This document shows, piece after piece, positions 25,398 to 36,700 of a DNA stretch of 64,000 nucleotides. Under the pieces are notes generated by a model, which did no database searches, was not told the DNA's origin, and saw only the letters and a list, made by a program, of their open reading frames with translations. A program made the translations under genes and the position numbers. The first letter of the stretch is position 1. Every line of letters starts with the position of its first letter. The stretch spans positions 124,001 through 188,000 of the forward strand of contig VWZS01002406.1 of NCBI GenBank assembly GCA_013397075.1. The letters run 5' to 3'. The DNA is from Rhabdornis inornatus (Eukaryota > Chordata > Aves > Passeriformes > Rhabdornithidae).

Positions 25398-25920
25398 GGC
25401 TCTCTGTCATTTGTAAAACAACTTGTTCACTACATCTTGCCAGCGCACCTGATTATTCTGCAGAGACCAGCAGTGGTTGCTTAAGGGAAGACAGGATCTC
25501 CGTCATTCCTAGGCCTACTCACTCTCCTTGAGCCAACAAGGGTGTCTGCCCTTTATCAAACTTGTCAGGTACAAGGATCTCCGAGGGAGAGTCACCCTCA
25601 GCAGTGCCCTGCTGACCTAGGCGGGTTTTTGTGGGTGGCACAGCAGTCTGAGTGGCAGCCTTCTGACTATGGAACCACTTGGTCATCCTGAACTACTACA
25701 ATGGGATGTTGTCATATATCTGTTTTCTGAAGGTTTTTTTCTTTCAAAGGTTTTGTACTCCAGCTGATTTTTTTCCCCCTAATTCTCTCATGGCATTGAA
25801 ACTTTTTGTGAACGTTTTATCTAGAGCCATATACTTTAAAAAATGTTTCATATTGTATAAAATATATTTACACTGGAGTATATGGATTAAAGTATATAAC
25901 AAAGACTTATGCTAAGCAGC

Positions 25921-25926
25921 ATTAAA
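25921..25926 (+). terminator. MAL2: ATTAAA poly(A) signal, possible distal MAL2 end
   Basis: The second commonest hexamer, ATTAAA, lies 1.77 kb after the stop and 0.5 kb beyond the AATAAA. A longer 3' UTR isoform ending here is possible. Position only; low confidence. Confidence 0.3.
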
Positions 25927-25929
25927 GTT

Positions 25930-28275
25930 ACTTGATATATTTATGGCAGTAGTCTGGTTATTAATTTTATTTTTGGAAAGTATCAAAAAAGCTACCTTGC
26001 TACTCTGACTCACCTGATGCTAGATATACAAAATTGAGGCTAAGATTTCATGAGAAGGCACAGTTACATTGGGGATAGTTTTATATATATTTAATTAGTT
26101 TCACAGCTAGTTTGCCATGTGACACTATGTGAATATTGGTGAGAAGAGTAAAGTCATTTACAACGCTTCAAACAGATGCTGATCTTTGGTTTGGTTTCTC
26201 CTGTATCCTGTGACACAGCTGTGCCCTGCACACCACAGACTGTATCATGGTTGCAGTCTCTGCAGCCAGCTGAAATAATGGAGGGCAGATCTTAATATTT
26301 TGCGTGTTTAAACTTACAGAGTATGAATCCCATATATGGAGTCAGTTAAAGAGCTGTCCAAGCTTAGTTGACATTTGTATCAAACCTCCAAGTCCAAACC
26401 TGATGTGTAAAACCCTTGATTGGTGAGTGCTATTCAAGTCTCTTAATCTACTCATGGAAGTCCAGATAGCAGAGTGCAGTTAGCGTAGCATGGAAACTGT
26501 TTGCATAGTGAGGAAAGACTGAACTTTCCCTCTTAAGTATCAAAGACAAACAAAGGATAGAGAAGAGATAAAGGTAAAAACTACAGTAATGAAGAACAAC
26601 TTTCACAGCTAAAATGCAGTGAAAGAATAGAATTTTTGTGCTAGTATGAACAAAGTTTTGCTGTACTTTGAGGAAGATCTATGGACGGTCAAACTGGAAT
26701 TTGCAGTATTACTTTATACTGGGAACTAAAAAAGTGGGCGTGACTAGAAATGGTATGTGTGTGCTGAATGTATGCAAATATTGATATGGGTGATAGGTAT
26801 TTCAGGGACAATGTGCAAGCTGATTCTAAAAAAATCTGTCTTCTTGGTAAGAAAATTCCTCTGAGCCTATTGTGACCTTCAGGGACACAAGTTTAGACCT
26901 CACCAAAGAATGGAAGGCATTTGGGGGGGGTGAGGCATAGGGAGATAATTTATCACAGTTCATTTAAGGTGAAAGGAACAAGACCAAATAGCCAAATATA
27001 ATTTTCATCAAACATCTTTATTTGATGTGAAGCTGCAGTGCAGCATATATAAGGAACCATGCAGGTCCCTATTCTTAGGAAATATTTCATGGTGTTTTGG
27101 TTAGCACTGAGTGGTAGCTGCTGGTAAAAAAAGAGAAGGAGCATCAAAGCAGACTTTCCTTCAAAGGGTGCAGAGATAAGTAACAGTTATTCGCTTTCTA
27201 AAGGGACATGAAAGTGCACATGTTAGAAAGCAAAAATTTTGTTAGAATTTTGGCAGAAAATATGCACGGCATGTACTTCACTGAAGTCCTGACTGTGCTT
27301 CTGCCTTGCTAAATGTCTAGAAATAATCCAAAGTGACACAGGTCACTTTGCAGGATTATTGATGTGCACGGGATCAGTCTGTTCAGATTCTTATGATTTC
27401 TCTGGCTGTGTATATTGGTTATAACTCCTGATGTGAGTTGTGCTCTGTAAAAAAGTAAAGTTGTGCTACTGTAAAATGTTTCCTTAAAATACAGCTGTAA
27501 ACCACAGCTTTTAAAAGAGAGAGGCAAAACCAGTGACTACACAAACCTGTGCCCTTCATAAAAATAGAAGAAAAACCACTGAATAATCACTAGACCTGTG
27601 TTGTTTCTTTCACTTCCAAAACCAGATGACAATGCTGACTCCTGTTACGCTTCCTCTAATTGTTGTAGTTTTGCATTTGCTTTCTAACTTTAAAGAATTT
27701 TGACATTCATAATTTCTCCACCTGAATTTCAAAAAATAAGAGAGCTTAAAACTCTTAAAAGCTTGTTTGTTCCATTTTTATCTAGATACTGTGAAATTGG
27801 TCTCTGAACAAAAGCATCCTGATGTATTTCATGCTCCTTTGCCAGGCTGCCTAAGTTGTACAGAAAGGCTTCCCAGGTTTTTGTCCAAAGGTAACAGTGA
27901 ACCATTAGTTCTCAGACTGAGATGCAAATGGAACATTGCTCTTTTCAGTCTTACAAAAAGAAAAACTTGAAAGTGGGAGCATGCTGTCTTTCTTTCTTAG
28001 CTGTATTTTTACAGTTGGTCACAACGTAGTAGTCTTTGTTGAGACAAAGAAAACCAGAAAGAATGAAAAAAAACAGAAGAAAAAGCAAATCTTATGTATC
28101 AAAATTAGTAAACAGAAGTGGAAAATATTTATTTTTTTTTTTACAAAGCTGAATTCAGCATAACTGCTCTCTTTTCTCCCACCTTCTTTTGCTCAATTAT
28201 GGTCTAACACCCTTATAACATGACCAGCTCAGAATTTACTGTATTTGTCCTCAAGGTGCTCCTGTAAAGAAGATA
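25930..28275. other. Non-coding stretch downstream of MAL2
   Basis: No exon, RNA gene or clear mobile element is recognised. It contains a 9-bp perfect inverted repeat around 27329-27350. Confidence 0.6.
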
Positions 28276-28281
28276 AGTGCT

Positions 28282-28400
28282 GTGCCCATTTCACAGGTGG
28301 AAAACCTGGACACAGAGACACTGGTGGACAACTTTCTTGCCAGAGGCCTCTCTCAGGAGATCTGTGGAGCAGGAAGAGGAAGCCTGGTTTCTCAAGTGAG
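28282..28400 (+). repeat. Probable ancient MIR-like SINE relic
   Basis: The phrase CCCATTTCACAGGTGGAAAA followed by CCTGGACACAGAGACAC, then ACTTTCTTGCC, follows the order of the MIR core (CATTTTACAGATGAGGAAAC, GAGGCACAGAG, ACTTGCCCAAGG). It matches about two bases in three by eye. MIR-type SINEs are shared by amniotes, so very old copies are expected in birds. Borders are approximate. Confidence 0.55.
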
Positions 28401-31080
28401 GGTTTCTTGGTGCCTTGCCCAGCAGCCTCTACTGCTGCCCACTGTGGGCTGGAAGGAAGCACTGTAGCGTGGGTTGTATGTGACCTGACCCCACTCCTGG
28501 CTCTGTCATGGTGGTGCTACTCTGGCAGTTAGTTACATGGGGTTAAAAGGTAGAATGATTGTGGAGGATTATGAGTCAAAGGGAGATTTAAAATGCCAAA
28601 TCAGCATTCCTAGCTCAAACATCATTGTTTCCGGGTGTTCTAACAAATTTTGGTTATCCAGTTATAAGTAGACATGGAGTTCCTGTTTGAGGTGTTGAAC
28701 TACCCTTTCTATCTACCTTTACCTATCTTAAGAGAGGATAAAGGTCCTCAGGAGTCTGTAGGTTTCAGATGCTCCCTGCTATATGACATGTTTGAGCCCT
28801 GAATTCTTGGTGCTAGCAAAATACTACCTACCTTGAGCCTGCCAGGAACACAGCACCTTTCAGTTCAGAAACCTGAGCTAAGTTTTGGCAACTAACCTGT
28901 CACGTTACCTTTCAAGGGAATACAATGATCAACCCAGGTTATGTCTAGGTGTGGTTTTAGCATCTTTCTTGCAATGGAATAATTGTAAATGTCGGTAAAG
29001 ATTCTGGAGATTGTGGACAATATATTCATGCACTTATGTCCAGTGTTACTGTGCCTGGCTACAGAGAGGCTTTTAAGGAAGGACTGAACCCTATGGATCC
29101 ATACAGGGTTTATGGTTGCAAGAACATTATTACTATTGTTATTATTATTATTACTATTATTATTAAATATTAAAAGAATGACTGCAGATTTTAATCTCAT
29201 CCAAACACCTTTTCGTGGTCATCTCAGCAAGGTGTAGTTTCTCTCATTGGACCAGTGCTGTGACACAAGAAACAGCAGATCAGAACAAACCTGAGAAAAG
29301 CTCTGCATACCTTGAAGAGAAAAGCATCATTGAATATTTTGGCTTTGGAAGTGATCTTAAAGGTTCTGCACTCCTCCTGCTGCGGAGCTGGGACCTCCCA
29401 CAGTTGTGTTGCCCTGTACAAAGGTGCTGGGACTTCCCAATAATCTGATTGCCTGCTTGAGCAGTTCTGCTTGCAGTGCCCACCAGTGACTGGCTTTTAA
29501 CATCACTTTGTTACAAGTGGTTTGGGTTCAATAGGCTTTACCAAACAAACTAATGAGGGAAGAAGTGTTTTATTTCCATATAAAATAGAAATATGGAAGA
29601 TTTGCTGACTCATGTTTTGTCCCATGGCCTTTTTTTTCATGATTGTTTTGAAAGTGCAAAACATACTTTAGTACAACTTAATAATGTAATTAATGATATC
29701 CTCACAAACTTCATGGCCTGGAAGTATTTCCAGATTGCTGGGTCCAGATGAATACCCCAGCTAGGTTGCATCTCTATGCCTCTGTAAGACCTAAAACAAC
29801 ATCTTCTCTCTTCTCTGCCTCTTCCCCATTTTTGGAAGGCAAAAAGAGAGCTTGCAGCATGATCTAGAAGGCTGGACAACCCAAAAAACTAATGTGGTAT
29901 ATTGAGTATAATTCATTCTTCAGTAGCATTTGTGGGCATAGATGGTCTTGAGGGTTTCCACCAAGATAAAATACAAAGTTATGGCAAAAGGGAAAATGGG
30001 GTAGGAGGCCTACTGAATAGAAAAGGTGCATAAGAGCTCAGTACTTGGCTACAATTGCCTCCTGCATAAAATCTGGCATCAAATTCAGCACTTGGCTCCT
30101 GAATATACCTGTTTTTCAAACTGTTAATACCTTGGCCTGGGATCTAAAGCCCTGGGGAACCTGTAGGGCCAGCTTAGAGCTTTGGGTTGTTGGATAAGAG
30201 GCAAGATGAATCACTTTAACTCAAAATTCAGAAAAGGAGAAAGAGAATTGCTTATAGGTCCCTTTTCCAATTTGTTACCAGCTCTAAGAGCTGAGAGAAG
30301 GGCAGAAATAGTTTTCCTCCATTCCTTGGCTGCAGTGACCATGGACCTAGAATGAGCTGCAGGACAGAAAGGATGAGGACTTGTACAGAATAATCTGAGT
30401 TCTAAGGTACACCTGACCTACCCATGGCAGTGACAGCTGAGTCCAAGTACAAGATCCGTCCACCAACCTAAAATAAAAATAAAATAAATTAATGAAAATA
30501 AAAATAAGGAAATTTTCAAGCAACAAGCCTGAGTCTTCGCTGGAGCAAATGTTCTTAGAAAAAGACAGAGTTACCTCAGTGAGAAATGTAATGGTGAACA
30601 AGAAGCCATATTATTCTTTTAGTTATATCAATGAAACTTCTTTTGAGATCTAGTTGCCAGTGAGGAATATCACTAATGGAAGTAAGAGCAGAATTTCCCC
30701 TCAGCACTAAGTACAGCTGACCTTTGAAACAAATGGAATTACGAATTCCTTGGCCTTGTGTCATTTGCTATTTCTCTTAAGGATCCTGCTGCTAGGGTGA
30801 GTTGGTGCTGGGATGTGTTGCTGCTGCTCTTAAGGGACAAATAGCCTTTGTGGCCACGGCAGACTTAGTGTGAAGACTCCAAGATAAAAATCCAGCACTT
30901 GTAGAATCTCATTATTTTGGAGGACCTGAGTCAAGCTTGTGAATGGTTTAGGGTCAGCAATGCTGGGCAGGGTACATGAGGTACAATGTCACATAAAGCT
31001 CCTAAGATGAAAAGCTTCTACCTTATCATGAAGTGACAGGCTGGCTGAAAGAATAGCAGGAGAAGAGATCCATTCGGAAT
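28401..31080. other. Non-coding stretch between the MIR-like relic and the minisatellite
   Basis: No gene or mobile element is recognised apart from the ATT microsatellite at about 29126-29166. The composition is ordinary AT-rich intergenic sequence. Confidence 0.6.
29126..29166. repeat. (ATT)n microsatellite
   Basis: About 13 ATT units are interrupted by ACT and GTT variants. On the minus strand it reads as a run of AAT codons, giving a false poly-Asn frame. Confidence 0.9.
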
Positions 31081-31119
31081 TTACTGTAACTCTTTTGGTA
31101 AGAGGAGACCGCGGAAGGG

Positions 31120-31660
31120 GAGGGAGGAGCTGCCGGCCCGTGTGCCGGTGCCGGTGCCGGCAGATGGAGGAGCTGCGGGCCCGTGTGCCGGTGCCGGCAG
31201 ATGGAGGAGCTGCCGGCCCGTGTGCCGGTGCCGGCAGATGGAGGAGCTGCCGGCCCGTGTGCCGGTGCCGACAGATGGAGGAGCTGCCGGCCCGTGTGCC
31301 GGTGCCGGCAGATGGAGGAGCTGCCGGCCCGTGTGCCGGTGCCGGTGCCGGCAGATGGAAGAGCTGCGGGCCCGTGTGCCGGTGCCGGCAGATGGAGGAG
31401 CTGCCGGCTCGTGTGCCGGTGCCGGTGCCGGCAGATGGAGGAGCTGCCGGCCCGTGTGCCGGTGCCGGTGCCGGCAGATGGAAGAGCTGCGGGCCCGTGT
31501 GCCGGTGCCGGCAGATGGAGGAGCTGCCGGCTCGTGTGCCGGTGCCGGCAGATGGAGGAGCTGCCGGCTCGTGTGCCGGCGCCGGTGCCGGCAGATGAAG
31601 GAGCTGCCGGCCCGTGTGCCGGTACCCAGGGCGGCGGTGCCGGCAGATGGAGCCGCAGCG
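31120..31660 (+). repeat. CpG-rich 37/43-bp minisatellite, about 12 units
   Basis: A tandem array built on a 37-base unit runs GATGGAGGAGCTG, CCGGCCCGTGTG, CCGGTGCCGGCA. The core CAGATG starts at 31161, 31198, 31235, 31272, 31309, 31352, 31389, 31432, 31475, 31512, 31549 and 31592, with a degenerate one at 31644. The spacing is 37 or 43, the extra six bases being one more CCGGTG. Variants such as GAAGAGCTGCGGG and GGCTCG recur in order (units 6-8 against 9-11), a hint of multi-unit duplication. Each unit has at least four CpG. Long open frames exist on both strands because the unit lacks stops and its length rotates the frame; none looks like a protein family. Confidence 0.95.
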
Positions 31661-31765
31661 CCGGCGCCGGGAGCCGCTCCCGCTCGGGACAGCCCTGCCA
31701 GCATCACCGGAGCGTCTGCCAGCAGCATCCTGAACAAACTCAGCTCCCAGGACTGCAGCTAGGGC
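31661..31765. promoter_or_regulatory. Unique CpG-rich flank of the minisatellite, possible CpG island
   Basis: About 100 bases of unique GC-rich sequence (GCAGCGCCGGCGCCGGGAGC, then CGCTCCCGCTCGGGACAG) adjoin the array before composition falls back to AT-rich. Together with the array this makes a CpG island of about 0.65 kb in an AT-rich desert. It could mark an unannotated promoter, for example of a non-coding RNA, or simply be a GC-biased repeat. Low confidence in any function. Confidence 0.3.
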
Positions 31766-32269
31766 TGCTCACTGTAACAGGCGATTCATCTGAAAGAACC
31801 AGGCTTGATTTTTCATCTTTTTATTGTAAGGAGACATAGCAACAACTTGGCATTGTACATGACTTCATACTTCTGCTGTTACGGTTGTATTACAAAGTTC
31901 ATATTTATCAAGAACAGTCCCAGGACACAAATACAATGCAAAGTCCCTTTTTGTGAAGGTAAGAAGTAGCTGCAGACAGTATTCACTCTTTTCCCTGCAG
32001 GACACAATTGGCTTTATTCACTTCTATAAATCATTTGTTGTAGAAATCCACGTACTTCCACCAGGTTAGAGAAATAGAAACTAGCCTTCAAACCTTAAGG
32101 AGGTTTTGGAGGGTTTTCTTTTTCATGGGGAGTTATAAAAGTTAAACAGGTCAACTAAAATAAAATGACAACTTAACGAGCTCATACCATGGAGTCGCTG
32201 TCATTGCATTGTTTGGGGCTGATTCTTTTTAGACAAGTTCTGGGCAGGCCATGAAGACATCACCAAACC
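31766..32269. other. Non-coding stretch between the minisatellite and the older CR1 fragment
   Basis: AT-rich sequence with no recognised feature. Confidence 0.6.
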
Positions 32270-32910
32270 GAGTTGGCTCAAAGGTGTCAGATGAACTTTA
32301 ATATAGATAAATCTGGGGCAATGCATCTAGGAAAAAATTATCCACATTAGACCTGGAACTGGGAGTTATAACTTAGGAAAAAGACCTCTGAGCCATTACT
32401 GATGGTTCTCTGAAATCATCAGCTCAGTATGCAACGGCAAACAAACTCCAATACAATGGTGGAACTCATAAGAAAGTTGTTAGGAACAGGACAGAGGGTG
32501 TAATGTTACTGCTACATAAAAAAGGAACAAACAAAACTCCAAAAAGCCCTGTGGTGCATTCTTGTAAAGGGCAGCGAAAATAGTTGAGGTGTTGAAGCGG
32601 CTGCCTTATGAAGACTGAAAATACTGGGACTCCACTCTGGAGTGAAGGAGACAATGGAGTGAGGTGATGATTTACCAAATGATGGACATGTTAGTTAAAC
32701 CAAACATGTAACTGTTGTTTACAAGGACCTTGTATGGGATCTAGGGGACACTTGAGACAACTACCAAAAGATCGGTTTAAAAGAGATAAAAGAAAATATT
32801 TGCTGACACAGTGAGCAGTGAACCTCTGGAACTTGCCAGCACAGGAGCTTGTGGAGGCAGACAGTGTTAGCATGTTCAAAAAGAGATTAGACAAATTAGT
32901 GTGTCTTTAT
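32270..32910 (+). mobile_element. Old, strongly decayed CR1 fragment (3' part)
   Basis: The + strand follows the older amniote CR1 type. It has AAATCTGGGGCAATGCATCT (2310s), GGTTCTCTGAAATCATCAGC then TCAGTATGCAACGGCAA (about 32403-32441), GAACCTCTGGAACTTGCCAG (about 32819) and ATGTTCAAAAAGAGATTAGA (about 32872). These correspond to the end of the polymerase and the thumb. Divergence is much higher than in the copies at 870 and 33390, and indels abound. Borders are approximate. Confidence 0.65.
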
Positions 32911-33389
32911 GCTAAAAGGATAAGGCAGGAGCATAGCCTCTAGTATCCCTGATATGGTTATGAATGCTGCTTATTAGGGAAAAGGATGTAAACCAGCCTC
33001 ACATGGTCTTCCTAAACAACATCTCTTTTTGCCACCGCTGGAAACAGGGCAGTGGGTGAGGCAGCTCATTATGTGATTAACAGGCTGTCTCTTATATGCA
33101 GCTTGGGACTTCTTTCCCTTGGGAAGGTTCCCCTGGGAGATACAGCCTCCCCTGCACACTCAGTCCTTGCTCCATCACCAAAATGCTGAGTTCATTGGCC
33201 AGCTGATAGTTGCAAATCAAGGCAGGTAAATTAATATTTCTTGGTGAAGGTAGAAGTTGTATATCCTAGCATAAACAGAGCTGCTTGATTTGGTACAAAT
33301 GAATGAAGTGTTGGCTCCTCGTCCTTCACGAGGCAATGGGAGAACAACAGGTAAAATCAGGTCATACTCTTATACAGTTAATACTTATA

Positions 33390-33796
33390 CAAGCCCTGTG
33401 AGGAACTGAGGGAGCTAGGGTTGTTTAGCCTGGAGAAAAGGAGACTCAAAGGTGACCTTATCACTCTCTACAACTCCTTGAAAGGTGGCTGTAGCCAGGT
33501 GGGGGTTGGTCTCTTTCACCAGGCAGCAACTGACAGAACAAGAGCACACAGTCTCAACCTGTGCCAAGGGAAATATAGGTTGGGTATTGGGAAAAAATTT
33601 TTTACAGAAAGGGTGATAAAGTACTGGAATGGTCTGCCCAGGGAGGTGGTGGAGTCACCATCCCTGGATGTGTTTAAAAAAAGACTGGATGTTGCACTTG
33701 GTGCCATGGTTTAGTTGAGGTGTTAGGGCATTGGTTGGACTTGATGATCTCGAAGGTCTCTTCCAACCAAGTGATTCTGTGATTCTGTGATTCTCA
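33390..33796 (+). mobile_element. CR1 LINE 3' end, well preserved
   Basis: This is a 5'-truncated copy of about 0.4 kb. It runs from GAGGAACTGAGGGAGCTAGG through TTTAGCCTGGAGAAAAGGAG, GGTCTGCCCAGGGAGGTGGT and GGAGTCACCATCCCTGGATG, then the conserved 3' block TTGGACTTGATGATCTCGAA with TCTTCCAACCAAGTG. It ends in the diagnostic tail ATTCTGTG repeated about three times (33773-33794). It is the youngest-looking CR1 in the window. It keeps a 97-codon reading frame over 33421-33714, the C-terminal end of the CR1 ORF2 product, and is too short to be active. Confidence 0.97.
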
Positions 33797-36700
33797 TCCA
33801 TGCAAACACACACTCACACTTCCTCATCCGACTTGGTTCAGCCATTCCCTCTCCTCCATCTCTTTTTTCCTTTTAATACAGTCTCAGTCTCCTCTGTGTA
33901 GTGTTTTCAGGTCTCATATGCCTTGCTGATGTTTCATGCCCACCTCTTCTCACAGTCCTTGTGTCATGTTTTAATCTTCCCTGCAGTCAGGCTTTAACTG
34001 ACTCTTGTGTTAAGAACAAGATGGGGATGTCATGCTCCAAGTGACTTGAGCAGGGCTGTGGGACTTCAGGTAACCAAGGAGTTTCACTCTGCTGCTGGAC
34101 ATGGCACTAGCTCTGCATGCTGAGTGAGGGGCCTCAGAGGTGGTCAAGTACCTGCCTTTACCTTGTTAGGATGCTGCTGCTTGGTAATATGGATACAGGA
34201 TTCTTTTTCACTATAGGCAAAATAGTTTTTCCCAGTTACTCTTTTTGAAAGGATTGATGAAACCTTTTGATGAGACCTTTCCCAGACAGTTCAGCAGAAA
34301 ATAAGCAACCAGAATGGAGAATTGGTTTAAAATCTGGGAATTCATAAGCAATTGAAAAAGCCTTTCAAAGGAAAGTGTCATGTTTCTTTAATGATAGGTA
34401 ATGCTTCCCACTCTGGCCATGGCATCTTGAAACCCTTCACACCAACAAGTCCACTTAACACTGAAGCAACACTGCCTTTTTGGACAAAATTCCAGCTGTA
34501 TGATCATCATTGGAAAATGCTTGTATTGTTATGACCAAATTTTCTCAATTACAATCTAAATGCCATTTTTCTGAAGTAAATGAGACTGAGGTTTGCTTTT
34601 CATACTGAGGGAAGTACTTTCCACTTTTAAAGTACCCCTTTTCCCTGAGCATATGCACCACTTTCCTGGAGGTCTGAAGCTGAGGAGCTCTTCTCCTGCT
34701 GCTGTGGAGCAGCTGTCTTGGCTTGTTCAGCTGTGCCAGCTCACATCAGCTGAGCATCCAACCTGGTCTTTAATAAGGTTCCTTTTGAACCCTTATGCTT
34801 TGTTTTTCTTCACCTGGCAATCACCAGGATGGTAAGGGACAACTGACAATAAGACCAGTGGCTCTCTGAAAGAGGTGTTAGCATATTAGGGGCAGGTGGA
34901 AAGGACAAAACTTCATTACCAGCGTTTCAGGGGTTCACAATAACACGCTTCCCTCAGAAAGTATTTGTTATTCAAATATCCATTAAAGGGTAGCAAGTAA
35001 CCACAGGATGCCATATATCTCTGGGTTATAACTCTCAGCAGCAAGGTTGCACAGCTTCCTGGATTGTCTTTAACAGGAGGCAAGGCAGACCTGGAAAGCT
35101 TTCCATTTTCCAGGCTGCTGGCTTTAGCAATAATGTCATGTAAGTCCAAAGGGAGACAAGTGACCTTCTAGCTCATGCTATTGTGCTGGTAACACACATA
35201 AACAAAGCCTGTAGCTAGAGGAGGAAGAATTTCACCAAAACCAAGGTCTAAAAGTCCTTTCCTTTGCACCTTTTCATGTAACCCTCCTGTGATTAAAGCT
35301 CTCCTAAGTGACTGGTATTTTTATCTTCCATTTGCCTACGGGGTTTAAACTCACCTCTCCCACTGTCGAAAGAGATCGTTAAACACCACACTCTCATCAA
35401 GGCTGGAATAGGTCACAAACATACACACACATGCTAAGTTTGTATCATATAAATAGAGGGGTGTTGTGTTCACATGGTGACAGCCATCAGTAAAATTCAG
35501 GTTATAATAATTTTCCTATCATACCCTTGTCATCCATTACCAAAGGGCTACAGAATATCTCTGACAGGCTACAAGTTAAAATCTTAATAGCTGTAGAAGA
35601 TGGTCAAATCCTTGCACTCCTATGTCATTACTAGTACCCATAGCCACTATCAGCCTGGATGGAATTTGCACTCTTCTGACTGCACACAGTGTGCTGACAT
35701 CTGTCCCCAAATGTAGTCTCAGGTGAGCCTGCTTCCAATGGCAATTTTGGACATCCCCACTCAGGTTGCTGCTGCCAGCCCAAGGATGCTACTGCATGTC
35801 CCATCCGGGGCTGCTGGCCCCATTGGGGGTACCTGTCCTGAAGGGAGCTGGCAGCTCTCTCTCTCCACAGACATGTGCAGGGTGTACTGAGCAGTACATC
35901 CAGCAGAAAGGGGAAAAAAAGGATTTAAAATATTTCCTATCTTTAACATTTGAAAAAATTTAGGCTGTTCTGGTGTACTAGTGCGTCCTTTGTGGCTCAC
36001 TCTACAGCTCAGTCCAGCACTTCCCTTTGATGTTCTGCCCACAGTATAACAAACTTCACCAAAGAATAGAAAAACAGCTCTCTCTGTAAAAGCCACAAGC
36101 AAATGAGCTGGAAACATGAACTGAAGCTGCACCATGTTTTTTGGGGTTTTTTCTGCAGGAGCAGATTCTTTTATATTCAGTGGCTTAAAATGATATGGTA
36201 AAATTCAGCCAAACAGAATGATGGTCAACATTACTAGAATTTGCCTGGGTAAAAAATGTTATATTTATAGCAGTTTTGGTAAACTACTAAGTGCTGAAAG
36301 GGGAAAATAACTTTCTTTAGAGCTAAGTGTCTTAATTTTTTTCTCCTCTTCAGATTTCTGGTTTCATCTTGTTCAGTATCAAAGAAAGCAAGCAAAAATA
36401 TGAAAAATATGACTTTGGGAAATAAGAAGTTGTGGGAAGAGCAGAACTCAGGTCTGAGAATTGTCATTGGAAAATAATAATTTCTCTAAGATCAAATCCC
36501 TAGTGCTCCATAAGTTTTAAAGGGAAATATTCTGTCTAATCTATCCTGAACAAGGGGAGATTTTTTCCTCTCACTGTATTCATTTCTGTTTGTGTCATTC
36601 CTGGAAAGGGACCTCTTTTTTAGATATCTTCTAATTTTGTGGTAGGGATTGTGGATTTGGTGAAAGGCCAAAGACTAAAGACTTTCAACACTGATAGTTT

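Larger units (their letters stand above)
24148..25415 (+). other. MAL2: MAL2 3' UTR (to proximal poly(A) site)
   Basis: AT-rich sequence follows the stop codon and contains a (TA)n run at about 24630-24648 and several ATTTA words. It ends just after a canonical AATAAA at 25392-25397, which is followed by a T/GT-rich stretch. The human MAL2 3' UTR is also long, of the order of 2 kb as I recall. The exact cleavage site is inferred. Confidence 0.7.

Noticed and set aside
28892..29200. Minus-strand frame with a poly-Asn run
   Set aside because: The Asn run is the ATT microsatellite read in antisense.
31081..31839. Long open frames (up to about 218 codons) on both strands over the minisatellite
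   Set aside because: They arise because the 37/43-base unit has no stop codons and its length (1 modulo 3) rotates the frame; the translations are the same Arg/Cys/Ala/Gly-rich repeat in every frame.
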